Shown: positions 12,201 to 22,384, counted from the stretch's first letter. The stretch: 64,000 bases of DNA from Isoetes taiwanensis (GCA_021234155.1 JAJEKV010000005.1:15784826-15848825); one strand, 5' to 3'. Numbers and translations are program-made. Notes: generated by a model from the sequence alone, not told the origin.

Positions 12201-13660
12201 TCCATTTACTAACATTCTGCTTTTTGTTACCATTTTTTGACAAGTGGTATAGAATATACCTTTGATTGTCTTCCACCCCGCTGACATGCCAAAGCAGGCT
12301 TAGCACTATTGCGTATTGATAGACATGCCAGGAATGGGCCTATGGAAGGGCCCCCTTTGCTTAGATCACCTAAATAATCCAGCTCCCTTTCATTTAAATA
12401 GACATGCAATGGGCACAACTCACGTGCAAAAAATATTGTCTTGTAGATGATCTCTACGTTCGAAAATGTTCAAATGATCTCTATGTTCGAAGCGTACTTC
12501 AAATAATATGAATTGCTAAGTCTTGCAACAGTTGGGCTTGGCCCATATACTAGTATGTTGCATGCATGTGCGGCCTTGGATGCATGAATGTTGTGAAGAT
12601 CAAGTATTGAAATGGGGTTCAAAATAAGGGTTTGGATGCATTGCTGCGTATATCATTGCAAGGAACTGAAATAAAGAACTGCACATATCATTGGAAGAAA
12701 CTGAAATAAAAAACTTTGATTTTAGTGCCAGCATTGAGTCTTGGAAAAAAAACTGCATATTATCGTCCAACATTTGTAGGTTGTCTTCGCGAGAGCGAAC
12801 GAACTCGTGTAGAGAAGGGTCATTTCATGGATAATGTTTTTAAGGCCAATTTAGAAGGCGATATATTTGAACAATGAGTACCATCTAGTCTCTTTCATTT
12901 CATGAGTATCAACTATTCTCGTTATTGTAAGTTTCTCTTCTTGATAAGTAAAAGGTTTTGTGTTAAATGGTTGACATTTTCAAGATCTTAATTAAATTAT
13001 CAAGTTCATGCCATTTGCATGTGTGTTTAACCAAATATATGCTGCTTTTCGAGTTTCTAATGTAAAAGAATTTAAGCGTTGATTTTGTATTATTTCGTTT
13101 AGATATTAGTAGAAGGGAGCTTGCGAGTATATTTTGTAAATTCCAAATGGTTTTAGGACTTGCAGGTCCTAACAAGGTTTGAAAGTTTCTCCAACTTATG
13201 TGTCAGAACGGAAAACCTATTGCGAATTGGAAATTACATGGGCCGACAATATGCCTGGGATCTGCCTGTATTGTCAGGTGATATTTTGCATAAAGTCATC
13301 ATTTCATTAATAACATAGCCAATTTTCGCTTTCTTTGGACCGATCTTCCGACATCTCGTGGATACCCTTGAGGAAGCTCCATAATGAAAATTCCTAAGAG
13401 TTTATTGCTAATATTAGAATGGATAATTGAAAGTCATTTACAATGGAATATTCACATTCAATTTCTCAATGCTGGGGAGCACTTAGACAAGATTTTCGTG
13501 TTTGATTTGTCATAAATGTTCTAGTTCTACCTGGGAGTCATTCTTTGGCATTCCATTGTGACTACTTGACTAATAGTTGTTATCACCCTAATGTTGATTT
13601 TCATGGGATTGGGGAACATATTACCTTGGCTTTTATCAATCCAACACTCATAGAAGCAAC
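9266..13660. other. Mostly unassigned sequence with exon-like islands
   Basis: No gene family was recognised. Two plus-strand islands look somewhat protein-like. One spans 10040-10205 (includes GYEAAIRLARTEMIKSG and, after one stop, AQNIGVSLLTLK). The other is the 89-codon frame 10547-10816. They may be decayed exons of a host gene, but I could not name it, and splice sites were not convincing. The rest is AT-rich with short chance ORFs on both strands. Confidence 0.3.
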
Positions 13661-13664
13661 GGAC

Positions 13665-13965
13665 CTTCGCCCGATACTGGTTACTATAGAAAGACTTTAC
13701 ACAAGTACCTCATGATCCACAGATGTAGAACATACGTATTGTTCCAAAATACGCAATAATATGTTGCAGCATCCCTGAGCTATTGGTCTCTAGCTCAAGA
13801 GATAACCCTTAACTAAATGCAGCTTGATATGGCCAACGTCATGCCCTCTCAGTGAGCTTCATCTGTGTCCACTCGGTACCATCAAATGATAAACACCCAT
13901 GGCTTTGGTTTCTGCTTAGTCTCTCCAGAGAGCTCTGGGCAGACAAAGGTGCAGCTAGGCTAGCA
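13665..13965 (-). repeat. LTR-like fragment, partner of 57915-58234
   Basis: Reverse-complemented, this block aligns over about 300 bases with 57915-58234. Shared strings include ttgctagcctagctgc, tagctcagggatg, gcaacatattatt and gtaaagtctttctatagtaacc. The right-hand partner is followed by a primer-site-like sequence, which suggests that this unit is an LTR end. Here no primer site follows, so it is a solo or truncated LTR. The copies differ at many sites and by small indels, so they are old. Confidence 0.55.
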
Positions 13966-14689
13966 ATGTGATGGAAGTTCAGTTTCATTTAATTGTCAAG
14001 TTTGAACATTCTACATGTTCTATATATTGTCGTACTTCAAATAATTTATTTTTCATGTAAAGTGTAGTTAATAGACAACTCAAGGGCCATTCTAATCTAT
14101 TGGGATCTATAGATATAATCAATAAACATAGGTAAATATCAAATGTCCTTGGGCAGAATATGTTCCAATCCTAGGCATAGCTTCTGGTTATAAATGCTAG
14201 AGCAAAAAAGCCAGGCAAATAGATCGCCTTGTATCACCAGTTGGTGTTGGTTTTTAAAACATCGTCTCTACACTTTAATATATCAACGATACATCTCTCA
14301 ATATGTGACCCTGAAAAATCAAAGAAAGCTATTTTTAACAAATTTTCAAGTGTCAGACGAATAATGATTTAGAGATTGCTTGCTAGAGATTTGAAAACTC
14401 ATCATTTTTATTAACAATTTTATTCAAAAAGTAGACACGTGTATGAAATTTTAAATACGTCAATTATAATTAATGAGGTGGCGTTGCATTTATTACATAG
14501 CTTTCTACGAAGCTTCTTTTTTGTGCCTCGAATTCAAATGGACATCTCTCCTAAAAGAGGCGACAGATCAAGGCGAAACCTATGTCATCGGATTCCTTTC
14601 ATTGAGGACTTTCTTAAGACTAATTTGCTATTGTTTTGTCACTGTTGAGGCCAATGTGTTTGAAATGGATATCATCACATACATCATAC

Positions 14690-14890
14690 TTCTCTCGGGT
14701 ATCTCTGTAAGCAAGGCAATGCAAAAGCTCGAGTATCTCTGTAAGCAAGGCAATGCAAAAGTACATGTTCCTCATCTTCAAGTATCCCTACCTCACATAA
14801 TCTACACAGTCTAAGCTCATGAGGGATGTCATTCTACCTGCATACTTCAACACCAAGCCTATTTGTAGCTCATCCTCATCTTGCAGATAG
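14690..14890 (-). pseudogene. LINE zf-RVT domain remnant
   Basis: The minus-strand translation contains RLCRLCEVGILEDEEHVLLHC. This fits the C-x2-C...EDE-x-H-x-LL-x-C pattern of the zinc-binding domain found at the C-terminus of many non-LTR polymerases. The expected upstream segment (RLGVEVCR...IPHELRLC) is also visible. Stops and a 34-base internal duplication (14699-14766) interrupt it. No polymerase core was found next to it, so only the 3' part remains. Confidence 0.55.
14699..14766. repeat. Two-unit tandem repeat of about 34 bases
   Basis: The unit gtatctctgtaagcaaggc followed by aatgcaaaag occurs twice in direct succession. It lies inside the LINE zinc-finger remnant and duplicates part of its coding sequence, so it arose after or during decay of that element. 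Confidence 0.8.
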
Positions 14891-14995
14891 CATGACTATG
14901 CTTCGTGGAAATCCCCTCTGCCAGAGAGAGGGGACATGGCATAAATAAATGACATGCCAAATTGGTGACTCAAAGAGTAGTTAGAAATGGAAAAC

Positions 14996-15072
14996 ATAGG
15001 AGGAGAGAAGGAAAAGAGGATAAGGAAGAAGGAAAGGAAGAAAAAAGAAAAAAAAAAAAGAGAGAGAGAAGT
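14996..15072 (+). repeat. Purine-rich low-complexity tract
   Basis: The plus strand is almost pure A/G over more than 70 bases, including an uninterrupted A run and a GAGAGA run at the end. It gives a Lys/Glu-rich ORF (14962-15222) which I regard as a composition artefact. Confidence 0.8.
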
Positions 15073-16070
15073 TGTGACAGGGCAGAAATGGGTGACATGA
15101 CTCTTGGTGGCTCACCCGATTGGATGAGGCCACGTCACCCTTTCATAAGGGCTTTTATTGGTTATGTTTTATTCTTTAGTCTATTAATTGTTCATAACAT
15201 GCAAATGCACCGTCATGTATAAAATCGGGATCGCTTTTGTGGGTTATATAGGGTCATCCAATTGCCTGTTTGTTTTTCCTCCAATATGTATAAACAGAAG
15301 GTACGTTTGTGATTTGAAGTCATTTTGTTCAAGGTCGTTTGATATTTGCCTATAGTTTATTGATTATATCTATAGATCCCAATGAATTAGAATAGCCCTC
15401 GATGTTCTCATTTCTGTTAAAAAATAAAATAAACAGGCAAGAAAGCACCATAGACAACCCCAACAATGAATTGTCAATTTTTTTTGTCCACAAAACTATG
15501 AGGGCGGCGATGGCGGACTACTGGAAGAGCGAAGTTTGCTTGAACTAATAACAATGGTTCTCCAACAATATTTTGCAATCAAAATCTACATGTGTTGCAG
15601 ACACTGGCCTTTTTTCAACTCTCTGTTCCAACTCTTCGAGAGGCTACAAAATGGGCCTTGAATTCACCCTGCAAAAACCTGTGGAAAATGCTTTGTTTCT
15701 GCAAGAAGCCTTAATAACCTATTGTTAGGACCATTCGAGCCCAGCATGAGATTGAGACTAGAGAGGTCAATTAATAGATTAAGCAAGGAAGAAACGAATC
15801 TCTCGAATTTAAGTTCCCAAGTCGATTGTATCCTTTTTTTTAAGCTAGCATTAGTCTTGGAGATCCCATGTTCAACTCTCTCTTACTGATTTGGAACTCC
15901 CAGATTCGTTTAAGACTTTGGCCTTTTTCCACCTGTGCCGCAAACCAGTTTTCGGTTGTGTCCCTTGTGCAAAATGAACCCTTTCAAAAGAACGGGTTTT
16001 TTAATCAATAAAGCCGTGGCGATGAAGGCTGCTGATGCTAGAATCTGCCTGCATTTGCTGAACCAATTAA
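15073..16070. other. Unassigned sequence
   Basis: Nothing was recognised on either strand between the purine tract and retroelement A. Base composition is AT-rich, with short chance ORFs only. Confidence 0.3.
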
Positions 16071-16073
16071 ACC

Positions 16074-16267
16074 AAACTAGAAATATGCGAAAAATTGTAT
16101 TGATTCAAAGTTCTTTGGGTTAACCTAAATAGCCTAGATTGTGGCTTTACATAGTATGTGAAGAGATGCGAATGGCATCTCTTCATGAATGGACACATTT
16201 CAATTATTATGTCCTTTGGCACGGATTGATGATGTGTACAAGCACAAACTAATTTGTGTTTGTTCAG
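16074..16267 (-). repeat. LTR of element A, partial
   Basis: The block aligns with the LTRs of B, C and D through shared strings such as gtgtacaagcacaaact and cttcatgaatggacaca. The junction with the polypurine tract has been deleted, and the outer end lacks the terminal TAACA. Confidence 0.75.
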
Positions 16268-16817
16268 GAACTTAATCTTCATTACAAACCTTCTTTTTGA
16301 GACTTTGTGGGCAGTTTCACATTTTTGGAGTCTTCATTGCTCCTTTCTATACTTGCAGCGTCATCCATATAATTATTACCACCATAATGTGGTCTTCACT
16401 AATATGGGTGCCAAGTGTGGTCTTATTCCCAAAAATACAAGTTAGGTGCCATTAGGGTTGTGGATTTACCCTTAATTACATAAGCTGCAATACTTGAACT
16501 TATCCAAGTCTTTGGAAGTTTACAAAATCAAATTTCCAGAATAACTCCAATTACTCTTCTCTTTAAAATATAGGTGCCATGTACTTATGGCTTTCCTTAA
16601 CTTCTCCCCTTTTTGATCTTGGGAACTTCCAACAAGATCTAGGTTGGGAGTATTGGGCCTTGAGTGAACGTCTTCATCTTCAAGGATCTAGAAGAGTTAA
16701 TTCCCTATGGAGTACCACACAAATGTAGCTTTAACATCGTATAGATGACCACGTATTCGTGGGTTTATGCATCCGATTATTATGGATATCGTTTATTGCT
16801 TTGCAAATTTGAACAAC

Positions 16818-17342
16818 TTAACTAGAGTTCAATGACTTCGGATACTCTTGAGCACCTGATGTGGCTGCTTCTATAAGTGGGCGATATTCTTCATCAGTTG
16901 CCAACGAAAAATCTTCTTCTTCAGAATTATAAGTGCTTATGCTTGAGCAATCTGTAAGGTGCTTATAATAGTTATATGGGGATCTTTCAAGATCAGAGGA
17001 ATCACCTTCATAAGACTCGGTTGGTAGAATAGAGGAATCACTTGAAATTTCAATAATAGAAATAGTAAAGGGAATTTGAGTCTCTTCCTCTAAAGTAATC
17101 TCTCTAGGACTCTCATAGATGCGCGGACCATTCAAGGAACAAGGTTCCTTGGTATCTCCTCCTAGATGGTATAAAATATACACCGGTTGTTGGAGCTCTT
17201 GTTGATGTTTTGAGCAACAATATGAGTTTAAGTTCAAAGTAGGATTATGTAAAGGTAATTCACAATCCAAAATTTTAACTCTTTTATGGGATGTATTAAA
17301 GTTTTCTAGCATGATTGCAAATAAATTCTGAGAGTACTTCAC
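16818..17342 (-). CDS. SUMO-motif protein of element A
   Basis: This is a 174-codon ORF homologous to the ORFs of B (18501-19175), C (22461-22997) and D (56382-56675). Conserved blocks are SQNLF (4-8), KRVKI-x-DCEL (20-29), LNSYCCSKHQ (38-47), a SUMO-interaction-like motif IIEISSDSS (96-104) and an acidic Ser-rich tail ending in TGAQEY-like residues. The function is unknown. The hydrophobic core followed by acidic and Ser residues is the form of a SUMO-interaction motif, a known class; binding is inferred, not shown. The frame is open to the first Met, but the basic N-terminal segment seen in B is degraded here. It lacks the first SUMO-like motif of B and C. Confidence 0.6.
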   Translation of the reverse strand: MKYSQNLFAIMLENFNTSHKRVKILDCELPLHNPTLNLNSYCCSKHQQELQQPVYILYHLGGDTKEPCSLNGPRIYESPREITLEEETQIPFTISIIEISSDSSILPTESYEGDSSDLERSPYNYYKHLTDCSSISTYNSEEEDFSLATDEEYRPLIEAATSGAQEYPKSLNSS

Positions 17343-17405
17343 TGCTCTCTTTTTGAAACTTGAGAGTTTGAATATTCATTGAATCCGGTATCTTTAGCAG
17401 GCTAT

Positions 17406-17704
17406 TTGTAGATTTCGCCAACGTAGGTATTGCTATGTGGCGACATATTTTAGTATCAAAATATCAACGCATTTATGTAAGTTTCCCTTATCTCTGTCTA
17501 TTCAAACAAAAATTATATCAATGTCAGTCCTGTTTTCCAATACCTGCTAGCAGCAATTTGACTAACAAACCCATCTTTGAAAGTCTAGCAATTGGGTTAG
17601 AAAATCCTGTTTCAAAGTTCTGAAGGCTACTGGGTTAGATGCTGGAGCTTTGAATTGGTGGAAAATTCTAATCTGGCCTCAATACTTCTGGTGCTATATA
17701 ATAT
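17406..17704. other. Host sequence between elements A and B
   Basis: About 300 bases of unassigned sequence separate the truncated end of A from the left end of B. The last five bases (AATAT, 17700-17704) are the target-site duplication of B. A 62-codon plus-strand frame here has no recognisable motif. Confidence 0.4.
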
Positions 17705-17936
17705 TGTTATGAAATAGAATTGTGCGGAAAATTGTATATATTAGAGATTAATCAGAGTTAATCCAAAGAGCCTGGATTATGGCTTTACATAGTCAGTGAA
17801 GAGGCATGAGTTGCATCTCTTCATGAATGGACACATTCCACATCATCATGTCCTTTGGCATGGATTGATGATGTGTACAAGCACAAACTGATTGTGTTTG
17901 TTCAGGGAGATTAATCCTTATTCATTTCTGTTAATA
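17705..17936 (-). repeat. 3' LTR of element B
   Basis: Read on the element strand the LTR starts TATTAACAGAAATG and ends CATTCTATTTCATAACA-like at the host junction. It is 232 bp and differs from the other LTR by a single G/A change (gtgaag here, gtaaag in the partner). Confidence 0.92.
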
Positions 17937-18500
17937 CTCCCCCTTAATCTTCATGAACAGACCTTTATATAATCTTCTTGTTGAGAAGTTTGTAGCGGCT
18001 TCTTAACTTGGAGTCTTCATTACTCCTTTCCATACTTGCAGCTTCAATATAAACATTACCACCATAACGTGGTCTTTACTAAGATGGGTGCCATCTAATG
18101 TGGGCTTATTCCCAAATTACAAGTTAGACGCCACTAGGGTTGTGGACTTACCCTTAACTTTGTAAGCTGCAATACTTGAACTATTCAAGTCTTTGGAAGT
18201 TTACAAGATCAAACTTCCAGAATAACTCCACTACTCTTCACATATGAAGTGGGTGTGCCATGTGCTTATGGCTTTCCCTAACTTCTCCCCCTTTTGATCT
18301 TGGGAACTTCCAACAAGATCTAGGTGGAGAGTTTTTAGGCCTTAAGTGAACATTGTCATCTTCAAGAACCTAGAAGAGTTAGTTCCCTATGGAGTACCAC
18401 TTAGAGGTGGCTTTAGCATCATGTAGATGACCACTAATGCGTGGGTTTATGCATCCAAATTATTATGGATGGCTTTATTACGTTTGCAGAATTGAACAAC

Positions 18501-19175
18501 TTATCTGGAGTGTGATGACTCCGAATACTCTTGAGCTCCAGTTGTGGCTGCTTCTAAGACTTGACGGTATTCGTCATCAGTTGCCATAGAGAACTCTTCA
18601 TTTTCAGAATTATGAGTACTTATGCTAGAGCAATCTGTAAAATGCTCATAAGGAGATGAAGATCTTTCAAGGTCAGATATATCACCATCATAAGACTCAA
18701 TTGCCAGAAGGGATGAGTCACTGGAAATATCTATGATAGAAATTGGGGATGGAGCACTCCCATTAATTCCGTTGGGAATTGGAGTGTCATCATCTGAAGT
18801 GATCTCAATAATCTCAAGAGGACTCTCATTAATCCGGGGACCATTCAAGGAACTGGGTTCCTTGGTCTCTCCCCCTGGATGGTGTAAAATGTACACTGAT
18901 TGCTGAAGCACATGTTGATGCTTGGAGCAACAATATGAGTTGAGGTCCAAATTTGGATGATGTGAATTTAGTTCACAATCCATGATTTTAACTCTTTTAT
19001 TAGAATTCTTAAAGAGTTCTGGCATTATCATAAACAAATTCTGAGAGTACTTCACCTTTCGCTTTGGAGGAGGTGAGTACTTTGAACTGCATTGAGAGTT
19101 CGAAGATTGGTCTTCAGCAGGTCTTTTGCCTTTGTCCATCAGTACCAAAAAAAGGTCTTGAATAATATGCTCCAA
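18501..19175 (-). CDS. SUMO-motif protein of element B, longest family member
   Basis: This 224-codon ORF is the most complete copy of the family protein. A natural start may be Met13 (MDKGKRPAEDQ), as the first 12 residues are not conserved in C. Residues 35-42, PPPKRKVK, resemble a classical nuclear-localisation signal, with an additional KGKR at 15-18. Conserved LNSYCCSKHQ lies at 78-87. Two SUMO-interaction-like motifs follow: IIEITSDDD (122-130) and IIDISSDSS (147-155). The tail is acidic and Ser-rich. The role is unknown; nuclear entry and SUMO binding are inferences. It overlaps the upstream 111-codon ORF by 62 bases in another frame, so it could be made by frameshifting or splicing. 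It lacks any polymerase or capsid motif. Confidence 0.65.
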   Translation of the reverse strand: MEHIIQDLFLVLMDKGKRPAEDQSSNSQCSSKYSPPPKRKVKYSQNLFMIMPELFKNSNKRVKIMDCELNSHHPNLDLNSYCCSKHQHVLQQSVYILHHPGGETKEPSSLNGPRINESPLEIIEITSDDDTPIPNGINGSAPSPISIIDISSDSSLLAIESYDGDISDLERSSSPYEHFTDCSSISTHNSENEEFSMATDDEYRQVLEAATTGAQEYSESSHSR

Positions 19176-19449
19176 AATCAGAATGATATTCTACTATAAG
19201 GATATAAGTCTTGAGGAGGTGATCAGGCTCTTCAAGAGCAATTTGAAAAATGTAGCAATTGGTGGAGCTAAGAATGTAAATTTTGGGCTGGGTGCAGGAA
19301 GAAGTGGCCGGAAGAGGTGCGTCGGTTAGGGTGCACCTGATGGTTTGCTGGCCACGTGGCACATTTGTGCCAAAAAAATTTGGTTTGGGCGACGGCAGAA
19401 ATTGTCGCGATCTGTTGGAGATCTGGGCAAGAGCCATATCTTCGGGCAT
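19114..19449 (-). CDS. Upstream ORF of element B, unknown function
   Basis: This 111-codon ORF begins MPEDMALAQISNRSRQFLP and is conserved in element C (22001-22384). It shows no zinc knuckle or known motif; the middle part (YILSSTNCY, ALEEPDHLLKTYIL) looks like a folded domain. Its 3' end overlaps the SUMO-motif ORF in a different frame. A run of seven T residues on the coding strand (about 19148-19154) lies in the overlap and could support slippage, but C lacks that run. It may be the N-terminal part of one fused protein or an independent Gag-like remnant; I cannot decide. Confidence 0.5.
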   Translation of the reverse strand: MPEDMALAQISNRSRQFLPSPKPNFFGTNVPRGQQTIRCTLTDAPLPATSSCTQPKIYILSSTNCYIFQIALEEPDHLLKTYILIVEYHSDFGAYYSRPFFGTDGQRQKTC

Positions 19450-20124
19450 AGCCTAAACTGGCTGATTAGCAATGGCGGCTGGATAAAGTAGACCGAAAGA
19501 TTTTTTTTTTTCTGCCTTCTGCTACCGTTTGACAGCAAGGGTTAAAATTCGATTCCACCATAAATCCAGAGTGCTTCTATCTGTTTTCTGCTGGCGTTGT
19601 TCAAAAGGAGGGGCAGGGCCTTCTTGCCCTCCATAGATTGGATGGATCGAATAACTCAGATTGGCCCATTTTTCTTTCTGCAATTTTCTTCTGCGGCATT
19701 TATTCTTCGCAGAGTTATCTCGCTGGGAGATCTTCATGCAATTTTATGCATGATCTACAGTGTCTTGTTCACTGGAATAACTGTTGAGCATCGTTTGATG
19801 GCTACAGCATCATTGACGGTCTTCCCAGCATTCTTTGCTGGGACCTTGTGATGAATTTGGCAGGGGGGATGCCAATTCAAAATTCTTGTATAGAAGCCTT
19901 TAGAATTTTGCTTTGATGAGCAATATCATGGCAGCATGATCTCGCTGCTCTTTATATGCTTGCTTAAGATAGATTTAGAGAAAAAAATTTAAGATTTGAA
20001 TAAACCTTAATTTCTTCCGCATTCTTGTGTCCAGGATCATTTGCTTCCATTGCTTGATGACTTTTGCTTGGGTTGCTTGGGCTGCTCTACAAGGCAGCCC
20101 TTGATTTCTTTAGCCTTTAACGAG

Positions 20125-20136
20125 GCTCTGATACCA
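20125..20136 (-). promoter_or_regulatory. Primer binding site of element B
   Basis: The minus strand reads TGGTATCAGAGC, an exact complement to the 3' end of initiator-Met tRNA used for minus-strand priming by many plant LTR retrotransposons. It abuts the 5' LTR without spacing. Confidence 0.92.
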
Positions 20137-20368
20137 TGTTATGAAATAGAATTGTGCGGAAAATTGTATATATTAGAGATTAATCAGAGTTAATCCAAAG
20201 AGCCTGGATTATGGCTTTACATAGTCAGTAAAGAGGCATGAGTTGCATCTCTTCATGAATGGACACATTCCACATCATCATGTCCTTTGGCATGGATTGA
20301 TGATGTGTACAAGCACAAACTGATTGTGTTTGTTCAGGGAGATTAATCCTTATTCATTTCTGTTAATA
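20137..20368 (-). repeat. 5' LTR of element B
   Basis: This is the 232-bp LTR that would carry the promoter for element B. It is nearly identical to the 3' LTR (one mismatch seen) and is followed by the AATAT target duplicate at 20369-20373. Confidence 0.92.
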
Positions 20369-20373
20369 AATAT

Positions 20374-20767
20374 GGACTTCCAACTATTTCACAATGGTTT
20401 AGGCTTGGCTTCCTGTACGTCTGCAACAGATAAAGGGACACAAAGTTCTATATTCTTCAACAATGCTAAAAGCTATTAAATGAGTTTCGAATCTGTCTGT
20501 GCGCCCAAATAAAAAGTATGATCCAATATATTCTCTGGCACTAGTTTTGGGCTTGCTTGATTTGTTTTTGCTTTTCAAGGTTCCATCAGATGATCAAATG
20601 CCCTTCTGAGACTTATCCTTCTGTGGTATAGCAGTAGACTACGTAGTTGCTGCTCAGGAAAATAAAGCCCAAATGCATTGAAGTGAATATCTGTGACAAC
20701 ATAAGAGGAAGGATTGAGACACAAACAAAGCTCTTCTCTGTAAAATCCATCCCCAATTCATAGTTAT
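20374..20767. other. Host sequence right of element B
   Basis: No recognised feature. It connects the insertion site of B with the ankyrin-type frame that starts further right. It may be intron or 5' part of that host gene, since both elements landed within a short stretch. Confidence 0.3.
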
Positions 20768-21127
20768 TTGCGCTCCTGCACAAATTCCAACCACGAGCAT
20801 AATTTAAACTCCATTTCCGGTAGCAAATCGGCTCTGGTTTCTAGCACAGCCAAGAACAAAGTGGATTTTCACTTAGAAACAGGGGATCTCGGGCTAGAAA
20901 CAGGGGATATGATCTCTGAATCAAGAACAGGGGCTAAAAACAGGATTAGAGCTTATAAAGCCCCTAGCAATTGGGCGACCCCTTTGCAAAGAATTGCAGC
21001 GTACAAATTTGGAGATTTTGCTTTCAATTCGGCAATAGAATCTGCTGAGCTATGACGGACGTCTGAGATCAATGCCTTGCAAACAGCCATCGCGGATATG
21101 GGGAAAGGGAACACCGCTCTCCATTGG
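20768..21127 (+). pseudogene. Ankyrin-repeat gene, part left of insertion C
   Basis: The 95-codon frame 20768-21055 ends at a TGA, and the same frame continues from 21056 to the insertion point with GKGNTALHW (21101-21127). GxTALHxAA is the hallmark start of an ankyrin repeat, a helix-turn-helix protein-binding unit. The repeat is cut at the Trp codon by element C and resumes at 23777. The TGA at 21053-21055 could be a mutation or the edge of an exon; I could not fix splice sites. The Met at 20768 need not be the true start. Confidence 0.6.
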
Positions 21128-21339
21128 TATTAACAGAAATGAATAAGGATTAATCTCCCTGAACAAACACAATCAGTTTGTGCTTGTACACATCATCAAT
21201 CCATGCCAAAGGACATGATGATGTGGAAGTGTCCATTCATGAAGAGATACAACTCATGCCTCTTCACTGACTATGTAAAGCCATAATCCAGGCTCTTTGG
21301 ACTAATCTTGAATACATACAATTTTCCTGATTATTAACA
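21128..21339 (+). repeat. 5' LTR of element C
   Basis: This 212-bp LTR begins TATTAACAGAAATG and ends GATTATTAACA. It would carry the promoter. It differs from the 3' LTR at four positions (atacaac/atgcaac, gactatg/gactgtg, ggacta/ggatta, acataca/acatgca). Confidence 0.93.
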
Positions 21340-21351
21340 TGGTATCAGAGC
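21340..21351 (+). promoter_or_regulatory. Primer binding site of element C
   Basis: TGGTATCAGAGC directly follows the 5' LTR, the standard initiator-Met primer site. Confidence 0.93.
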
Positions 21352-22000
21352 CTCGTTAAAAGGCTAAAGAAATCGAGGGCTGCCTTGTAGAGCAGCCCAG
21401 CCCGAGCAAAAGTCAAGCAAACGATCCTGGACAATGCGGAAGAAATTAAGGTTTATTAAAATCTTAAATTTTTTTCTCTAAATCTTAAGCAAGCACATAA
21501 AGCAGTGAGATTATGCTGCCATGATATTGCTGATTAAAGCAAATTCATAACGGCTTCTGTACAAGAATTTTGAATTGGCATCCCCCCTGCCAAATTCATG
21601 TTAAGGTCTCTGCCATGAAGGGAATAAAGACTGAAAAGGATGCTGACGCTATCAAACGATGCTCAGCCTGAATTCCAGTGAACAAGACACTGAGAAATAT
21701 GCACAAAATTTGCATGAAAATCTCCTAGAGAGATAACTCTGTGAAGCGTTATGCCGCAGAAGAAAATTGCAGAAGAAAATTGCAGAAAGAAAAATGGGCC
21801 AATCTGAGTTATTGGATCCATCCAATCTATGGAGGGCAAGAAGGCCCTGCCCCTCCTTTTGAACAACGCCAGCAGAAAACAGATAGAAGCACCCTGGATT
21901 TATGGTGGAATCAAATTTTAACCCTTGATGTCAAACGGTAGCAGAAGGCAGAAAAAAAATCTTTCGGTCTACTTTATCCAGCCATCAGCCAGTTTAGACT

Positions 22001-22384
22001 ATGCCCGAAGATATGGCTCTTGCCCAGATCTCCAACAGGTCGCGACAATTTCTGCCGTCGCCCAAACCAAATTTTTTTGGCACAAATGTGCCACGTGGCC
22101 AGCCCAAACCAATTTTTTTTGGCACAAATGTGCCACGTGGCCAGCAAACCATCAGGTGCACCCTAACCGACGCACCTCTTCCGGCCACTTCTTCCTGCAC
22201 CCAGCCCGAAATTTACATTCTTAGCTCCACCAATTGCTACAATTTCCAAATTGCTCTTGAAGAGCCTGATCACCTCCTCAAGACTTATATCCTTATAGCA
22301 GAATATCATTCTAATTTTGGAGCATATTATTCAAGACCTTCCCTTGGTGCTGATAACTACGGACAAAGGCAAAAGACCTGCTGA
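22001..22384 (+). CDS. Upstream ORF of element C
   Basis: This 127-codon ORF is homologous to the 111-codon ORF of element B, starting with the same MPEDMALAQISNRSRQFLP. It is longer mainly because a segment encoding NFFGTNVPRGQ is duplicated in tandem (22061-22145). No known motif is present. It ends shortly after the region where B passes into its SUMO-motif frame. Function is unknown. Confidence 0.5.
   Translation: MPEDMALAQISNRSRQFLPSPKPNFFGTNVPRGQPKPIFFGTNVPRGQQTIRCTLTDAPLPATSSCTQPEIYILSSTNCYNFQIALEEPDHLLKTYILIAEYHSNFGAYYSRPSLGADNYGQRQKTC
22061..22145 (+). repeat. Tandem duplication of about 42 bases in element C
   Basis: The unit contains ggcacaaatgtgcc followed by the palindromic G-box core CACGTG. 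It occurs twice here (G-boxes at 22092-22097 and 22134-22139) but once in element B (19353-19358). The duplication keeps the reading frame of the upstream ORF. Confidence 0.8.

Larger units (their letters stand above)
16074..17405 (-). mobile_element. Retroelement A: truncated non-autonomous LTR element
   Basis: This is the 3' half of an element related to B and C, lying on the minus strand. It keeps an LTR part (16074-16267), a 3' untranslated part with the family-typical string ccaacaagatct, and the SUMO-motif ORF (16818-17342). Homology to B ends near 17405, inside the basic region of the ORF, so the 5' LTR and leader are lost. About 35 bases at the LTR/polypurine junction are also missing. 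It is closer to D than to B or C, sharing the IIEISSDSS motif and the LTR end CGCATATTTCTAG, so at least two subfamilies exist. Confidence 0.75.
17705..20368 (-). mobile_element. Retroelement B: complete non-autonomous LTR retrotransposon
   Basis: This complete 2664-bp element lies on the minus strand. Two 232-bp LTRs (17705-17936 and 20137-20368) differ at one position that I can see. They are flanked by AATAT target-site duplications (17700-17704 and 20369-20373). An exact initiator-Met primer site (20125-20136) abuts the 5' LTR, and a polypurine tract read as GGGGGAG abuts the 3' LTR (17937-17944). The internal 2.2 kb encodes no protease, integrase, RT or RNase H; it has a 111-codon ORF and a 224-codon ORF. 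It must therefore have been moved in trans by an autonomous relative. The near-identical LTRs mean a recent insertion. Confidence 0.92.

Noticed and set aside
14962-15222. Lys/Glu-rich protein
   Set aside because: Product of a purine-rich low-complexity tract.
19597-19851. Conserved antisense ORF shared by elements B and C (also 21663-21866)
   Set aside because: It mirrors the coding side of the leader; conservation follows from the recent common origin of the copies.
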